DNA of 64,000 nucleotides from Clostridiales bacterium (GTDB lineage Bacteria; Bacillota; Clostridia; Saccharofermentanales; Saccharofermentanaceae). The DNA is taken from contig JAFSPU010000007.1 of assembly GCA_017451265.1 (NCBI GenBank), positions 124,001 through 188,000 on the forward strand. The letters run 5' to 3'. The notes below the pieces were generated by a model that ran no database searches, was not told where the DNA came from, and saw nothing but the letters and a program-made list of their open reading frames with translations. This document shows, one piece after another, positions 1-8,904 of this stretch. Position numbers and translations under genes: made by a program. Numbering within the stretch: the first letter of the stretch is position 1; each line of letters starts with the position of its first letter.

Positions 1-36
1 ATTATGAGAATAGAGAGGATGCTGGCAGTTGAATAA
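1..36 (+). CDS. C-terminal tail of an upstream gene (partial)
   Basis: Frame 1 is open from the window edge and stops with TAA at 34-36, giving only about eleven residues (ending MLAVE). It overlaps the TTG start of ribF by 8 bases, as is common for translationally coupled genes. In many Bacillota the gene before ribF is truB (tRNA pseudouridine synthase B), so that is the obvious candidate, but eleven residues cannot show it. The call rests on overlap geometry and known gene order only. Confidence 0.35.
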   Translation: MMRIERMLAVE

Positions 37-982
37 CACGCTCACCACAGTCTGCTACCTGGATACGCTTCCTTTCCTGCATAAGGGAAGGGCTGTGGCA
101 TTGGGCTTTTTCGACGGCATCCACACGGGACACCAGCAGATAATAAGACAGACCGTAAAGACGGCGGCTCTTCAGGGGCTGACCTCCACGGTCATGACAT
201 TTATAAACTTCAGTAAGACTGACAACGGCGTACTTACTACGATCGAGGAGAAGCGCGAGATCTTATCGGGCCTCGGCGTGGACGAGCTGCTCGTGCTTGA
301 TTTCAATGCGGTAAAAGACATGGCTGCGGAGGACTTCCTGTACGAGATAATCCTCGTGCGCCTCTCGGCTCAGGCTGTGCTCGCGGGCACCGACTACAGG
401 TTCGGTAAGAATGCTTCCGGTGACGCTGAGCTGCTTAAGTCTTTCGGAAGCAGCAAAGGAATCGAGGTAAGCATCTTCGAGGACAAGCTTTACGGCGAGG
501 AGAAAAGAAGACTTTCGTCCACCTGGCTGCGCGAGGCAGCAGGGCAGGGAGACGTGGAGCTTTATTCCAAGCTTTGCGGCGGCAAGTGCTTCTCTTACAG
601 TGGCATCGTGGTCCACGGCAACCAGCTCGGAAGGCAGCTGGGGTTCCCTACGGCCAACCTCATCATCCCCGAGGATAAGTTCAAGGTGCGCCGCGGTGTT
701 TATGTGTCACGCGTGTACCTGGGCAAGACCAAGCTTTACGGCGTGACAAACGTCGGCTTAAAGCCCACGGTAAATGAGGATGACACGCAGCAGACGGCAG
801 AGACTTTCATCTTCGATTTCGACGAGGACATCTACGGCGCCAGGATAAAAGTGGAGCTTTTAAGCTTCATAAGGCCCGAGTGCAAATTCAGTTCCGTAGA
901 TGAACTTCAGGCTCAGGTGGAACAAGATAAACAGACAGCAAAGACATGGCTGTCAAAAAGTGGTATTATTTTCCCCGTATGA
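29..982 (+). CDS. ribF: Bifunctional riboflavin kinase / FAD synthetase RibF
   Basis: The 317-residue product matches the family length. It phosphorylates riboflavin to FMN and adenylylates FMN to FAD in the cytoplasm. The N-terminal nucleotidyltransferase half carries the HxGH-type motif in GFFDGIHTGHQQ (about residues 27-38). The C-terminal flavokinase half carries GFPTANL (about residues 209-215), the PTAN metal/ATP loop. The start is TTG at 29, preceded by AGAGAGGAT. No ATG in the first 25 codons offers a better start. The TFxPHP segment usual after the first strand reads TFINFSKTD here, a small departure. It is followed closely by lgt, so it is probably in one transcription unit with it. 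Confidence 0.93.
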   Translation: MNNTLTTVCYLDTLPFLHKGRAVALGFFDGIHTGHQQIIRQTVKTAALQGLTSTVMTFINFSKTDNGVLTTIEEKREILSGLGVDELLVLDFNAVKDMAAEDFLYEIILVRLSAQAVLAGTDYRFGKNASGDAELLKSFGSSKGIEVSIFEDKLYGEEKRRLSSTWLREAAGQGDVELYSKLCGGKCFSYSGIVVHGNQLGRQLGFPTANLIIPEDKFKVRRGVYVSRVYLGKTKLYGVTNVGLKPTVNEDDTQQTAETFIFDFDEDIYGARIKVELLSFIRPECKFSSVDELQAQVEQDKQTAKTWLSKSGIIFPV

Positions 983-994
983 CGAGGTATGAAT

Positions 995-1882
995 ATGAGT
1001 GAGATTCGTTTTCCTTTTATAGGTATTACGGTTACGGTAGATCCTGTTGCATTCCGCATCGGATCGTTCGAGGTTTACTGGTACGGCATCCTTATCGCTG
1101 CCGCCATGATCCTGTGCGGTCTTCTGGCTGTTAAGCAGGCGAAGAACAATAAGTTCTCCGAGGACCTCGTTTATGATGTCCTTCTCGTTTCATTGCCTTC
1201 GGCTATCATCGGCGCCAGACTTTACTATGTCTTCTGCGAGTGGTCTTACTATTCACAGGATATAAGACGCATCTTCGATACGCGTTCCGGCGGCCTCGCA
1301 GTATACGGCGGCATCATCGGCGCAGTCTTAGGCACATACATAATGTGCAGGATCCGTAAGCTTCCTTTTTCAACGGTTCTGGATTACTGCATCATCTATA
1401 TTCCACTTGGCCAGGCCATCGGCCGCTGGGGCAACTTCTTTAACCAGGAAGCATTCGGAACAACTACGACACTTCCCTGGGGTATGACATCACAGAGAAT
1501 CTCGAGCTACCTCGCAGCTAACTGTCCTGACCTCGATCCTTCCATGCCTGTACACCCCACGTTCCTTTATGAGTCCCTGTGCACCATTACGATCTTCCTT
1601 TTGCTGATGATCCTGGTGCGCCCGAACAGCACACACAGATACGAGACTACAAGTGTTTACATGGTGCTTTACGGATTCGCAAGATTCTTCATTGAGAGTC
1701 TGCGTACTGACTCACTTTATCTCGGTTCCACCAATATCAGAACATCTCAGCTTCTGTCACTCATCCTGGTGTTCGCAGGACTTATCATCATCCTCGTATC
1801 ACACCTTAAGGACTGGGAGAGACTGGAGCTTCCGGAGAACGCATTCGCTAAGAGGGAAGAGAAGAAGTCTTCCAAGAAATAA
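995..1882 (+). CDS. lgt: Prolipoprotein diacylglyceryl transferase Lgt
   Basis: Integral membrane enzyme that moves diacylglycerol from phosphatidylglycerol to the lipobox cysteine of prolipoproteins. The family signature appears as GRWGNFFNQEAFG (about residues 147-159), together with the GxRLYYVFCEW segment and an HPTFLYES motif near residue 190. There are about seven hydrophobic segments. ATG codons occur at 989 and 995. I prefer 995 because the GAGG at 984-987 lies only one base from the first but seven from the second. The gene ends in TAATG, overlapping the next start by one base. Its substrates in this window would include at least seven lipobox proteins. Confidence 0.93.
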   Translation: MSEIRFPFIGITVTVDPVAFRIGSFEVYWYGILIAAAMILCGLLAVKQAKNNKFSEDLVYDVLLVSLPSAIIGARLYYVFCEWSYYSQDIRRIFDTRSGGLAVYGGIIGAVLGTYIMCRIRKLPFSTVLDYCIIYIPLGQAIGRWGNFFNQEAFGTTTTLPWGMTSQRISSYLAANCPDLDPSMPVHPTFLYESLCTITIFLLLMILVRPNSTHRYETTSVYMVLYGFARFFIESLRTDSLYLGSTNIRTSQLLSLILVFAGLIIILVSHLKDWERLELPENAFAKREEKKSSKK

Positions 1883-3003
1883 TGCCCGGCAAGTCAGGTA
1901 TAGAAAAACTTCGCAATACGCAGTACTTCCGTAAGGTCGACTACTATCTCATAGTGCCGGTTTTTCTCATCACGGTCATCGGCCTTTATGTACTGAATCA
2001 GGTTCTTAGTGACGGTTACGAGGCTTACCCGAACAACCTCTACAGACAGGTGGGAGCCGCCATCGTAGGCATGGCCATCACGGCATTCTTGTGCATCATG
2101 GATACGCAGATCCTGCGAGCGTTCGGATGGGTCATCTACGGCGTGTCACTGTTCCTGCTGATACTGGTCCCTATAGACGGTTACGACTTGACCTGGAAGT
2201 GGGGTGCCGACTCCTGGCTGAACCTTCCCGTAATCGGTAACTTCCAGCCTTCGGAGCTTATGAAGATAGGACTTTCGATGGCGGCTGCGGATATATTTGA
2301 ACGAATACATGAAAAACAGGTCTCGCTTCTTAAAGGCATGGGCCTTCTGGCGCTCACATACGGCCCGCCGATGCTCCTCATCTTAAGCCAGCCTGACTTC
2401 GGTACCGCGATGGTTATCGTGGCATCATTCGTATGCGTATTGTTTGTATGGGGACTTAAGTACAGATACTTCCTTTTGGCCGCTTCCGGCGTAATCGTTA
2501 TCGGTGTTCCTTTCGTCTGGAACTTCTACCTTAAGGACTATCAGAAGAAAAGAATCCTCTCACTCGTATTCGAGGGTACAGACCCGGAGGCCGAGTGGAA
2601 CCTTGTACAGTCTAAAGCGGCCATCGCGTCAGGAGGTCTTTCAGGAAACCATACGGGTATCCTCGTAACTGTTCCGGTTAAGGAGAGTGACTTTATCTAT
2701 TCCGCCACTTCAGAGCACTTAGGCTTCATCGGAACGACGGCGCTTATACTGCTCGCGTTCTTCTTCCTGTGCCGTTGCCTCTTCGTGGCAGCGAGAGCTT
2801 CAAGACCTGCGTATTCGTATATGATCGTAGGACTTGTTGCGTCTTTTGCTTTCCATTACATCGAGAATATGGGTATGGCAGTTGGACTTCTTCCTATCAC
2901 AGGTATCCCGCTTCCTTTCGTAAGCTACGGAGGTACCGCCATGCTGGTTAATTATATTTCGTTCGGTATTATTCTGAATATTTCAATGGAGCTAAAGAAT
3001 TAG
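1882..3003 (+). CDS. rodA: SEDS-family peptidoglycan glycosyltransferase (RodA/FtsW/SpoVE)
   Basis: Polytopic SEDS protein of 373 residues that polymerises lipid II during wall growth. Signature segments are QPDFGTAMV (near residue 170), the SEHLGFIGT loop (near 275) and the C-terminal PFVSYGG (near 345). About ten membrane segments are visible. The short form, without an FtsW-like N-terminal tail, and its place after lgt suggest RodA or an SEDS paralogue, but FtsW and SpoVE cannot be excluded from sequence reading. The start overlaps the lgt stop by one base. No T-rich terminator follows directly; the hairpin array at 3055-3246 comes next. Confidence 0.88.
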   Translation: MPGKSGIEKLRNTQYFRKVDYYLIVPVFLITVIGLYVLNQVLSDGYEAYPNNLYRQVGAAIVGMAITAFLCIMDTQILRAFGWVIYGVSLFLLILVPIDGYDLTWKWGADSWLNLPVIGNFQPSELMKIGLSMAAADIFERIHEKQVSLLKGMGLLALTYGPPMLLILSQPDFGTAMVIVASFVCVLFVWGLKYRYFLLAASGVIVIGVPFVWNFYLKDYQKKRILSLVFEGTDPEAEWNLVQSKAAIASGGLSGNHTGILVTVPVKESDFIYSATSEHLGFIGTTALILLAFFFLCRCLFVAARASRPAYSYMIVGLVASFAFHYIENMGMAVGLLPITGIPLPFVSYGGTAMLVNYISFGIILNISMELKN

Positions 3004-3054
3004 CGTCAGTGTGTTCCGCTTCTATTACTATTGTTTCAGGGTTTCGGCTGTCAT

Positions 3055-3246
3055 TTGATTGCGCTTTTTGATTATTCGTAATTCCGCAATCAGAATTAGG
3101 CGTATTTGATTGCGTAAATCCGAATTAGAGAATTCCGCAATCAGATTTAAGTTATTTACGTTGCGGATTTTTGTTTTTTACATATCCGCAACCAAAAACA
3201 TGGGTTTTTGATTGCGAAATCTGAATTATGAGAAATCCGCAATCAA
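3055..3246. repeat. Array of four related inverted-repeat hairpins (TTGATTGCG / CGCAATCA)
   Basis: Four consecutive inverted repeats occur with a period of about 47-54 bases. Arms of TTGATTGCG lie at about 3055, 3106 and 3208, each answered by CCGCAATCA at about 3084, 3135 and 3237. The third pair is a variant, TTGCGGAT at 3161 with ATCCGCAAC at 3184. The loops share degenerate AAATCYGAATTA words. This explains most of the 414-base gap between rodA and padR, where I see no coding potential. It could be a REP/MITE-like intergenic repeat, a cluster of transcription stops, or a multivalent binding site. The sequence alone does not decide. Confidence 0.8.
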
Positions 3247-3335
3247 CTTTGTATAAAAGAGAGCTGTCCGGAGCATGTCCGTTTTTTTCATGATGTGAAT
3301 AATGATTAACAGCAGACAGAGCTGTTCTATATTTG

Positions 3336-3367
3336 GTATTGCACAATGTGTAATACTGTGCTATATT
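3336..3367 (+). promoter_or_regulatory. Promoter and 21-bp palindromic operator of the PadR operon
   Basis: An imperfect palindrome, GTATTGCACA-A-TGTGTAATAC, spans 3336-3356 with one mismatch between the arms. A -35-like TTGCAC (3339-3344) lies inside it and a -10 TATATT lies at 3362-3367, spaced by 17 bases. PadR regulators usually repress their own operon through such palindromes, so autoregulation of the following gene is the natural reading (inference). Confidence 0.6.
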
Positions 3368-3417
3368 CAGAACCAAGAGGGGTCACCCGCACAAATTTCA
3401 AGAACAGGGGGATAGAT

Positions 3418-3735
3418 ATGAACAATCAGTTCAAAAAAGGTGTCCTTGATTTGTGTGTGCTTACCATCCTGAAGAAAGGTGACAGCTACGGCTATGACGT
3501 AGCTGACACGCTTTCTTCCAAAATCCAGATGTCTGACGGAACTGTTTATCCGATTTTACGAAAACTCGCAGCAGAAGGATATGTAAGCACCTATCTCAAA
3601 GAGTCACAGAACGGACCGCCGAGAAAGTATTATCACTTAACTGATCTCGGTGCAGAGAAGTTAACCAAGGACAAACAGGAATGGGATGAATTCTCCCAGG
3701 CGGTAAAAGGAATATTGGAGGATATGAAGACATGA
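3418..3735 (+). CDS. PadR-family transcriptional regulator
   Basis: A 105-residue winged-helix protein of the short PadR type. It opens with NQFKKGVLDLCVL and contains the recognition segment DGTVYPILRKLAAEGYV (about residues 38-54) and the wing residues GPPRKYYHLT (about 63-72). The start at 3418 was chosen over an upstream in-frame ATG at 3346 because AGGGGGATAG precedes it and the family begins here; 3346 also lies inside the promoter/operator. It overlaps the next gene through ATGA. PadR genes commonly pair with HAAS-domain (DUF1700) membrane proteins, as here. Confidence 0.9.
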   Translation: MNNQFKKGVLDLCVLTILKKGDSYGYDVADTLSSKIQMSDGTVYPILRKLAAEGYVSTYLKESQNGPPRKYYHLTDLGAEKLTKDKQEWDEFSQAVKGILEDMKT

Positions 3736-4295
3736 CAAAGAAGGAATATCTTGACAAGCTCACACGCGAGCTCGGCTCGATGTCTTACAACGATGTCAAA
3801 GAGATCATAGGCGATATCGAGAATCATTTCGATGAAAGCGCTCTTGCCGGCAAGACTGAAGAAGAAGCCGCAGCAATGCTCGGCGATCCTTCGGAGCTCG
3901 CAGCAGATTATAAGGACGGGATGACATTCCCGACCATCATGAAGAAGAAGGAACAGAAGGCCGCTAAACCGGCTGTTAAAGAACCTACATCAGCGACGAT
4001 TGCTTTCGTAGTTCTCATTACGATATTCGTAGCGATACCTGCCTGGGTCACTCTCCTCGGTATTATCCTCGGAATCGTACTCTGTGAACTCGGAGTAGCA
4101 GCCGGCGCGGTCGCACTCCTTCTCACATGCTGGACATACGGTCCTTTCCTTACATCGGGACTTCTGTTCGGACTGACACTGCTCTTCTTCGGAATCTTCG
4201 GATATGCGGTATCGTACTTCTCCATTAAGTACTTTATCGTCGCCACCAAGTGGTACATCGATTCCATGAAGAAAGTTTGGAAGAACGGTATTTAA
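3732..4295 (+). CDS. HAAS-domain (DUF1700) membrane protein
   Basis: The 187-residue protein has an N-terminal HAAS domain (residues 1-60), beginning MTKKEYLDKLTREL and containing the acidic EEEAAAMLGDPSELAADY helix. Three or so hydrophobic segments follow between about residues 80 and 170. In this family HAAS domains occur beside PadR regulators and are thought to take part in envelope-stress sensing or in controlling the PadR protein. It starts within the padR stop (ATGA), implying translational coupling. The exact function is unknown. Confidence 0.85.
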   Translation: MTKKEYLDKLTRELGSMSYNDVKEIIGDIENHFDESALAGKTEEEAAAMLGDPSELAADYKDGMTFPTIMKKKEQKAAKPAVKEPTSATIAFVVLITIFVAIPAWVTLLGIILGIVLCELGVAAGAVALLLTCWTYGPFLTSGLLFGLTLLFFGIFGYAVSYFSIKYFIVATKWYIDSMKKVWKNGI

Positions 4296-4308
4296 GGAGG
4301 GAACAGCA

Positions 4309-4551
4309 ATGAAGAAATCAGAGATCAGACTTATAATCGTCGGTATCGCTTCGCTGGTCATCTCCGTATTACTGGCAGTGGCCACAGTGATCGTATTCAT
4401 CACCAACGTCGGTATGAGTGCAGATTTCGATAAGATCGGTGAGAGCTTCGACTCATTCACAGAAACAGTGGAGAGCGTGGCAGACGGCATCGAGAACACC
4501 GGTAATGAGATCGGTGATACGATCGAAGAGATCAATGAATTGGATCTTTAA
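4309..4551 (+). CDS. Small membrane-anchored protein, third gene of the PadR operon
   Basis: An 80-residue protein with a single strong N-terminal membrane segment (about residues 7-30), followed by a short acidic tail with an amphipathic pattern (SFDSFTETVESVADGIENTG). A good GGAGGG site precedes the ATG. I do not recognise a family. Its place 13 bases after the HAAS gene suggests the same transcript. DUF4097-type proteins often occupy this slot, but this one is much shorter. Confidence 0.7.
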   Translation: MKKSEIRLIIVGIASLVISVLLAVATVIVFITNVGMSADFDKIGESFDSFTETVESVADGIENTGNEIGDTIEEINELDL

Positions 4552-4617
4552 CTCATAAGGTTTACCGAAAGTTCACGAGTTAGGTAAGAAGCGTTTATCA
4601 AAGTAAGTTTAGAATGA

Positions 4618-4649
4618 GGCAGGTCCGTTTGGATCTGCCCATTTTATTT
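4618..4649 (+). terminator. Rho-independent terminator before the sucrose operon
   Basis: The stem GGCAGGTCC / GGATCTGCC (one G-U pair) has loop GTTT and is followed by ATTTTATTT. It lies between the PadR operon and the sucrose PTS gene, only about 3 bases before the ribosome-binding site of the latter. It either ends the upstream operon or acts as a 5' attenuator of the PTS operon. I do not see a clear antiterminator (RAT) partner. Confidence 0.75.
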
Positions 4650-4663
4650 GCGAGGTGACGATT

Positions 4664-6619
4664 ATGGATTACAGAAAATGCGCTTCGGAAATACTGGCGG
4701 GCATCGGGGGTAAAGAGAATCTTATCAGTGCGGCTCACTGCGCTACCCGACTCCGACTGGTTATTGCCGATAACAGTAAGATGAGCAAAGACACTGTTGA
4801 GAATGTAGATGGTGTTAAAGGAGTATTTGAATCAGCTGGACAGATTCAGATAATTATCGGAACCGGAACCGTTAACAAGGTGTATGATGAGTTTATCGAC
4901 CTTGCAGGTGTCCAGGCTATGTCCAAGGAAGATGTTAAGCAGGCAGCCGCTTCTAAGGCTCCTGTATGGAAGAGGATCCTCAAGACTTTAGGTGATATAT
5001 TCGTACCGATCATCCCGGCGATCGTTGCCACGGGTCTTCTTAACGGTTTGCTCGGAGGTCTTTCCAGAGCATTCCCGGCAATGACGGATCACTACATTTA
5101 CAGCCTTCTTGATATGTTCTCGAATGCTGCTTTAACATTCCTGCCTATTCTTATCGCAGTAAGTGCGGCTAAGATCTTTAAGGGTAATGTTTATCTCGGT
5201 GCAGTTATCGGAATGATCATGATCCACCCGAGCCTCGTAAATGCGTGGACGGTGGCTTCCGGAGCTGAGACTTCCACTTTGTGGTCATGGTTCGGCGTCT
5301 GGAATATTCAGAATACAGGTTATCAGGGACACGTTATCCCTGTAGTCATCGCGGTATGGCTCATGTGCAAGCTGGAGAACTGGCTGCATAAGCACGTTCC
5401 CGAGATGATCGATCTTTTCGTAACGCCTCTCGTTACGGTACTCGTTACGGGCTTCTTCACATTGACTGTGATCGGTCCCGTCTTCGCACAGCTTGAGTCC
5501 TGGGTTCTTACAGGCGCTCAGTGGCTTATCACTATCCCGTTCGGTATCGGCGCATTCCTGATGGGTGCTGCTTATGCTCCTACGGTAGTAGCCGGCGTGC
5601 ATCACATGTACAACGCCATCGAGGCTTCCATGATTGCCAACAACGGTCAGAATATCTGGATGCCTATCGCGACTGCGGCTAACGTTGCACAGGGTGCGGC
5701 AGCTCTCGCAGTAGCGCTCAAGACAAAGAACAAGAAGATCAAGTCCATGGCTCTTCCGGCTTCGCTCTCTGCGTTCCTCGGCATCACTGAGCCTGCTATC
5801 TTCGGTGTTAACGTAAGATTCGTAAGGCCGTTCATCGCCGGCATGATCGGAGGCGCGGTCGGTGCGGCTGCAGGCTCCATCCTGAATGTATACGCCACAG
5901 CTTACGGCGTTACGGGCGTGTTCGGTTTCCTCATCACAATGGACTGCACCGTAGGTTACCTGATCGACTTCCTCCTTGCAGCAGGCGTTGCTTTCGCAGT
6001 GTCCTGGTTCATGGGAATCCCTGAGGAGGCTGAAAACGGCGGCAAGAAGGCTGAGCCCGCTCTGGCAGTGGCAACGGCAACAGCAGGAAGTGCACCTGCA
6101 GCTCCCGCGGCTCCTGTGGCTGCTTCCGATGCTTGTGAAGTTCCCACCAAGGAAGAGGAGAAGGAGTTCATTATCGCTTCTCCCGTTAAGGGCAAGCTGA
6201 TCGCGCTCGAGGATGTTCCTGACGAGACCTTTGCGCAGGGCATACTCGGACAGGGCGCTGCTGTTATCCCCTCTGAGGGCAAAGTAGTCGCTCCCGCTGA
6301 CGGCGAGATAAGTTCCATTTTCGATACCAAGCACGCAGTGGGCATCACGCTTGAAAACGGCGTGGAGATCCTCGTGCACGTAGGCATTAACACGGTCGAG
6401 ATGGAAGGCAACGGCTTCGAGGCTTTCGTCAAGGAAGGCGATAAGGTCAAGAAGGGCCAGAAGCTCGTGGAGTTCTCCATCGATAAGATCAAGGAAGCAG
6501 GTTATAAGACCGAGACTCCCGTCATCATCACGAATACCGATGATTATGCTTCTGTACAGAAGATCGCGGATGACGGTGATATCGATACTCTGACAGATAT
6601 TATAAAGGTTTGCAAATGA
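4664..6619 (+). CDS. scrA: Sucrose-type PTS transporter, EIIBCA
   Basis: A single-chain PTS permease of about 651 residues in B-C-A order. The IIB domain (residues 1-85) carries the phosphocysteine in SAAHCATRLRL (about residue 25). The IIC channel (about 105-450) has the typical GITEPAIFGVN segment. An Ala/Pro-rich linker leads to a glucose-type IIA domain (about 500-650) with the active histidine in EILVHVGINTVEM. Sugar specificity comes from the neighbour: the next gene is a GH32 sucrose-6-phosphate hydrolase. The ATG at 4664 is preferred over an in-frame GTG at 4655 because GAGG lies at 4652-4655. The stop overlaps the next start (ATGA). Confidence 0.92.
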   Translation: MDYRKCASEILAGIGGKENLISAAHCATRLRLVIADNSKMSKDTVENVDGVKGVFESAGQIQIIIGTGTVNKVYDEFIDLAGVQAMSKEDVKQAAASKAPVWKRILKTLGDIFVPIIPAIVATGLLNGLLGGLSRAFPAMTDHYIYSLLDMFSNAALTFLPILIAVSAAKIFKGNVYLGAVIGMIMIHPSLVNAWTVASGAETSTLWSWFGVWNIQNTGYQGHVIPVVIAVWLMCKLENWLHKHVPEMIDLFVTPLVTVLVTGFFTLTVIGPVFAQLESWVLTGAQWLITIPFGIGAFLMGAAYAPTVVAGVHHMYNAIEASMIANNGQNIWMPIATAANVAQGAAALAVALKTKNKKIKSMALPASLSAFLGITEPAIFGVNVRFVRPFIAGMIGGAVGAAAGSILNVYATAYGVTGVFGFLITMDCTVGYLIDFLLAAGVAFAVSWFMGIPEEAENGGKKAEPALAVATATAGSAPAAPAAPVAASDACEVPTKEEEKEFIIASPVKGKLIALEDVPDETFAQGILGQGAAVIPSEGKVVAPADGEISSIFDTKHAVGITLENGVEILVHVGINTVEMEGNGFEAFVKEGDKVKKGQKLVEFSIDKIKEAGYKTETPVIITNTDDYASVQKIADDGDIDTLTDIIKVCK

Positions 6620-8892
6620 GTGACTGGAAACAAAATCTGCATATAGAGCCGCCGCAGGGATGGCTTAACGATCCTAACGGTCTGTGCTTCTATTCGGGCA
6701 AATACCATGTGTACTTCCAGTATGCTCCTGACTCCGCTTCAGGCGGGGGAAGGAAGTGCTGGGGTCACATGGAGTCACCGGATCTTCTTTCCTGGGAATA
6801 TACGGGAATCGTAATGGAGCCTGATATCCCGGAGGACCGTAACGGTGTCTATTCCGGATGCGCCGTAGTTGATGAAGGAAAGCTTCACATTTTCTATACG
6901 GGTAATGTGAAGAATCCCGGAGATTATGATTACATCAACGAAGGCCGTGAAGCCAACCAGATACATGTGGTGACAGACGACCCGCGCGTGCTTAACGGAA
7001 AGAATATCATCCTTCGTAATTCGGATTATCCGGATTACTGTTCCTGCCACGTAAGAGATCCCAAGGTGTGGATCGAAGACGGCGTGTGGAAGATGGTGCT
7101 CGGAGCAAGGACTAAGGATTCCAAGGGACTCGTTCTCTACTATGAAGGAGACGGACCGGAGAATTTCAAGTTCGTAAAGACTTACGAGATTCCCGGCTTC
7201 GGTTACATGTGGGAGTGTCCGGATCTGTTCTTTGTAGAAGGCAGTAGCTTCTTAGGGCTTTCCCCTCAGGGCCTGCCACATGAGGATTTTAAGAATCAGA
7301 ATGTCTACAGTTCCGGATACTTTAAGCTCACGGACGATAAGTTAAGTGACTTCGAGGAGTTTGATCACGGATTCGATTTCTATGCGCCTCAGACGTTCGA
7401 GGCGCCTGACGGCAGAAGGATCCTGATCGGCTGGATGGGAATAGGTGATATCCCTTACAGTAATCCGACAACGGAGCTTGGCTGGCAGCATTGTCTGACG
7501 CTTCCTCGTGTGCTCACCCTCGCGCCTGACGGAGGTATCTGTCAGAATCCGATAGATGAGATCCTTAATCTTCGTTCTTCACGTACAGCATATAAGGCAG
7601 GGCAGAAGACTGAGATCACACTGCCGTGCGACATCATGATCCGTGATGAAGGATTCACACGTGCATCCTTCGGAGGCTTCGAGATAACTGTAAGTGACGG
7701 CGCCGCAGTGCTTAAGTTCGACGAGAGCAGAGGCTGGGGCAGCGGAAGAGATATCAGAAGAGTAAAGATCGGTAAGTTCACTGATATGAGGATCATCCTA
7801 GATACCTCTTCGGCCGAGATCTATATCAACGGCGGAAGATTCGTCATGAGCACTCGTGTCTATCCTGATGCAGCGATCACTTATGAATGTGACTGTGCCT
7901 CCATGATCTATACGCTTAGTGAAAAGCCGATGAAGCTCGTCGCCATCGGTGAGGCACTCATCGATTTCATCCCGGATAAGACCGGCTGTGCATTCGATCA
8001 GGTCACGGCATTCTCACCCAAGCTCGGAGGCGCACCTGCCAATGTGTGCGGCGCATTCTCCAGGCTCACAGGTAAGTCCGCCATCTTAACTAAGCTCGGT
8101 AAGGATCCGTTCGGAAATAAGATCCTTAAGGAGCTCGGTGAGGCGGGTATCGATACATCTAATGTGGTCACGACCGATGAGGCTAATACAGCACTCGCGT
8201 TCGTAAGCCTGGAGGAAGACGGCAACAGAACATTCTCGTTCTACAGGAACCCTTCGGCAGACATGCTGCTCAAGGAAAACGAGATCAGCGATGAGATGTT
8301 CGATGATATATTCGCACTTCATTTCTGCAGCGTATCCCTCGGTGATTTCCCGATGAAGGACGCGCACAGGGCGGCCATAGAAAAGGCGAGAGCGAAGGGC
8401 GCACTCATAAGCTTTGATCCGAATCTGAGGTTCCCTCTGTGGAAGTCTGAAGAGGATTTGCGCGCGGCGGTAAAGGAGTTTATCCCCAAGGCCGACATAC
8501 TGAAGCTCTCTGATGAAGAGATCGCATTCATTACCGGCAAGGACGATATCGATGATGCTGCCGCGGAGCTTTTCGAGCAGGGCGTGAAGCTTATCGTTTA
8601 CACCAGGGGCAAGGACGGTGCCGTGCTTAAGACGGCTAATGCTTCCGGACAGGCCGCGGGTGTTGCCGTAAAGGCTGTGGATACGACGGGCGCAGGTGAC
8701 GCTTATATCGGCTCGCTGCTGTGGTACTTAAAATCCATAGGCGTGACCGTGAAGGACCTGACCGAGCTTACCGAGGCTGAGCTTTCCGAGGGCGCGGCTT
8801 TTGCAAATAAGTACTGCGCCGTGACGATCACGAAGCCCGGTGCGATACCGTCTTATCCGTCATTACAGGAATTTAAGAACATTTACAAATAG
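6616..8892 (+). CDS. Fused sucrose-6-phosphate hydrolase (GH32) and fructokinase (PfkB)
   Basis: One uninterrupted 758-residue frame joins two enzymes. Residues 1 to about 435 are a GH32 hydrolase with WLNDPNG (nucleophile Asp 19), RDPKVW (about 145) and WECPD (acid/base Glu, about 199), then a C-terminal beta-sandwich. From residue 439 a complete PfkB kinase begins (MKLVAIGEALIDF) and ends with the catalytic DTTGAGDAY loop (about 690). The linker is only a few residues. The first half splits imported sucrose-6-phosphate into glucose-6-phosphate and fructose, and the second phosphorylates the fructose. These are normally separate genes, scrB and scrK. The start was chosen at the ATGA overlap with the transporter stop. 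Confidence 0.93.
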   Translation: MSDWKQNLHIEPPQGWLNDPNGLCFYSGKYHVYFQYAPDSASGGGRKCWGHMESPDLLSWEYTGIVMEPDIPEDRNGVYSGCAVVDEGKLHIFYTGNVKNPGDYDYINEGREANQIHVVTDDPRVLNGKNIILRNSDYPDYCSCHVRDPKVWIEDGVWKMVLGARTKDSKGLVLYYEGDGPENFKFVKTYEIPGFGYMWECPDLFFVEGSSFLGLSPQGLPHEDFKNQNVYSSGYFKLTDDKLSDFEEFDHGFDFYAPQTFEAPDGRRILIGWMGIGDIPYSNPTTELGWQHCLTLPRVLTLAPDGGICQNPIDEILNLRSSRTAYKAGQKTEITLPCDIMIRDEGFTRASFGGFEITVSDGAAVLKFDESRGWGSGRDIRRVKIGKFTDMRIILDTSSAEIYINGGRFVMSTRVYPDAAITYECDCASMIYTLSEKPMKLVAIGEALIDFIPDKTGCAFDQVTAFSPKLGGAPANVCGAFSRLTGKSAILTKLGKDPFGNKILKELGEAGIDTSNVVTTDEANTALAFVSLEEDGNRTFSFYRNPSADMLLKENEISDEMFDDIFALHFCSVSLGDFPMKDAHRAAIEKARAKGALISFDPNLRFPLWKSEEDLRAAVKEFIPKADILKLSDEEIAFITGKDDIDDAAAELFEQGVKLIVYTRGKDGAVLKTANASGQAAGVAVKAVDTTGAGDAYIGSLLWYLKSIGVTVKDLTELTEAELSEGAAFANKYCAVTITKPGAIPSYPSLQEFKNIYK

Positions 8893-8904
8893 GAGGACAT
8901 TAAC

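Noticed and set aside
4552-4663. A LicT/SacY-type antiterminator (RAT) site before the sucrose operon
   Set aside because: A terminator hairpin is present, but I could not find a RAT-like stem overlapping its 5' arm, and no antiterminator gene is nearby.
5285-6379. A 364-residue minus-strand frame opposite the sucrose permease
   Set aside because: Shadow of a strongly coded PTS gene; Arg/Ser/His-rich and without motifs.
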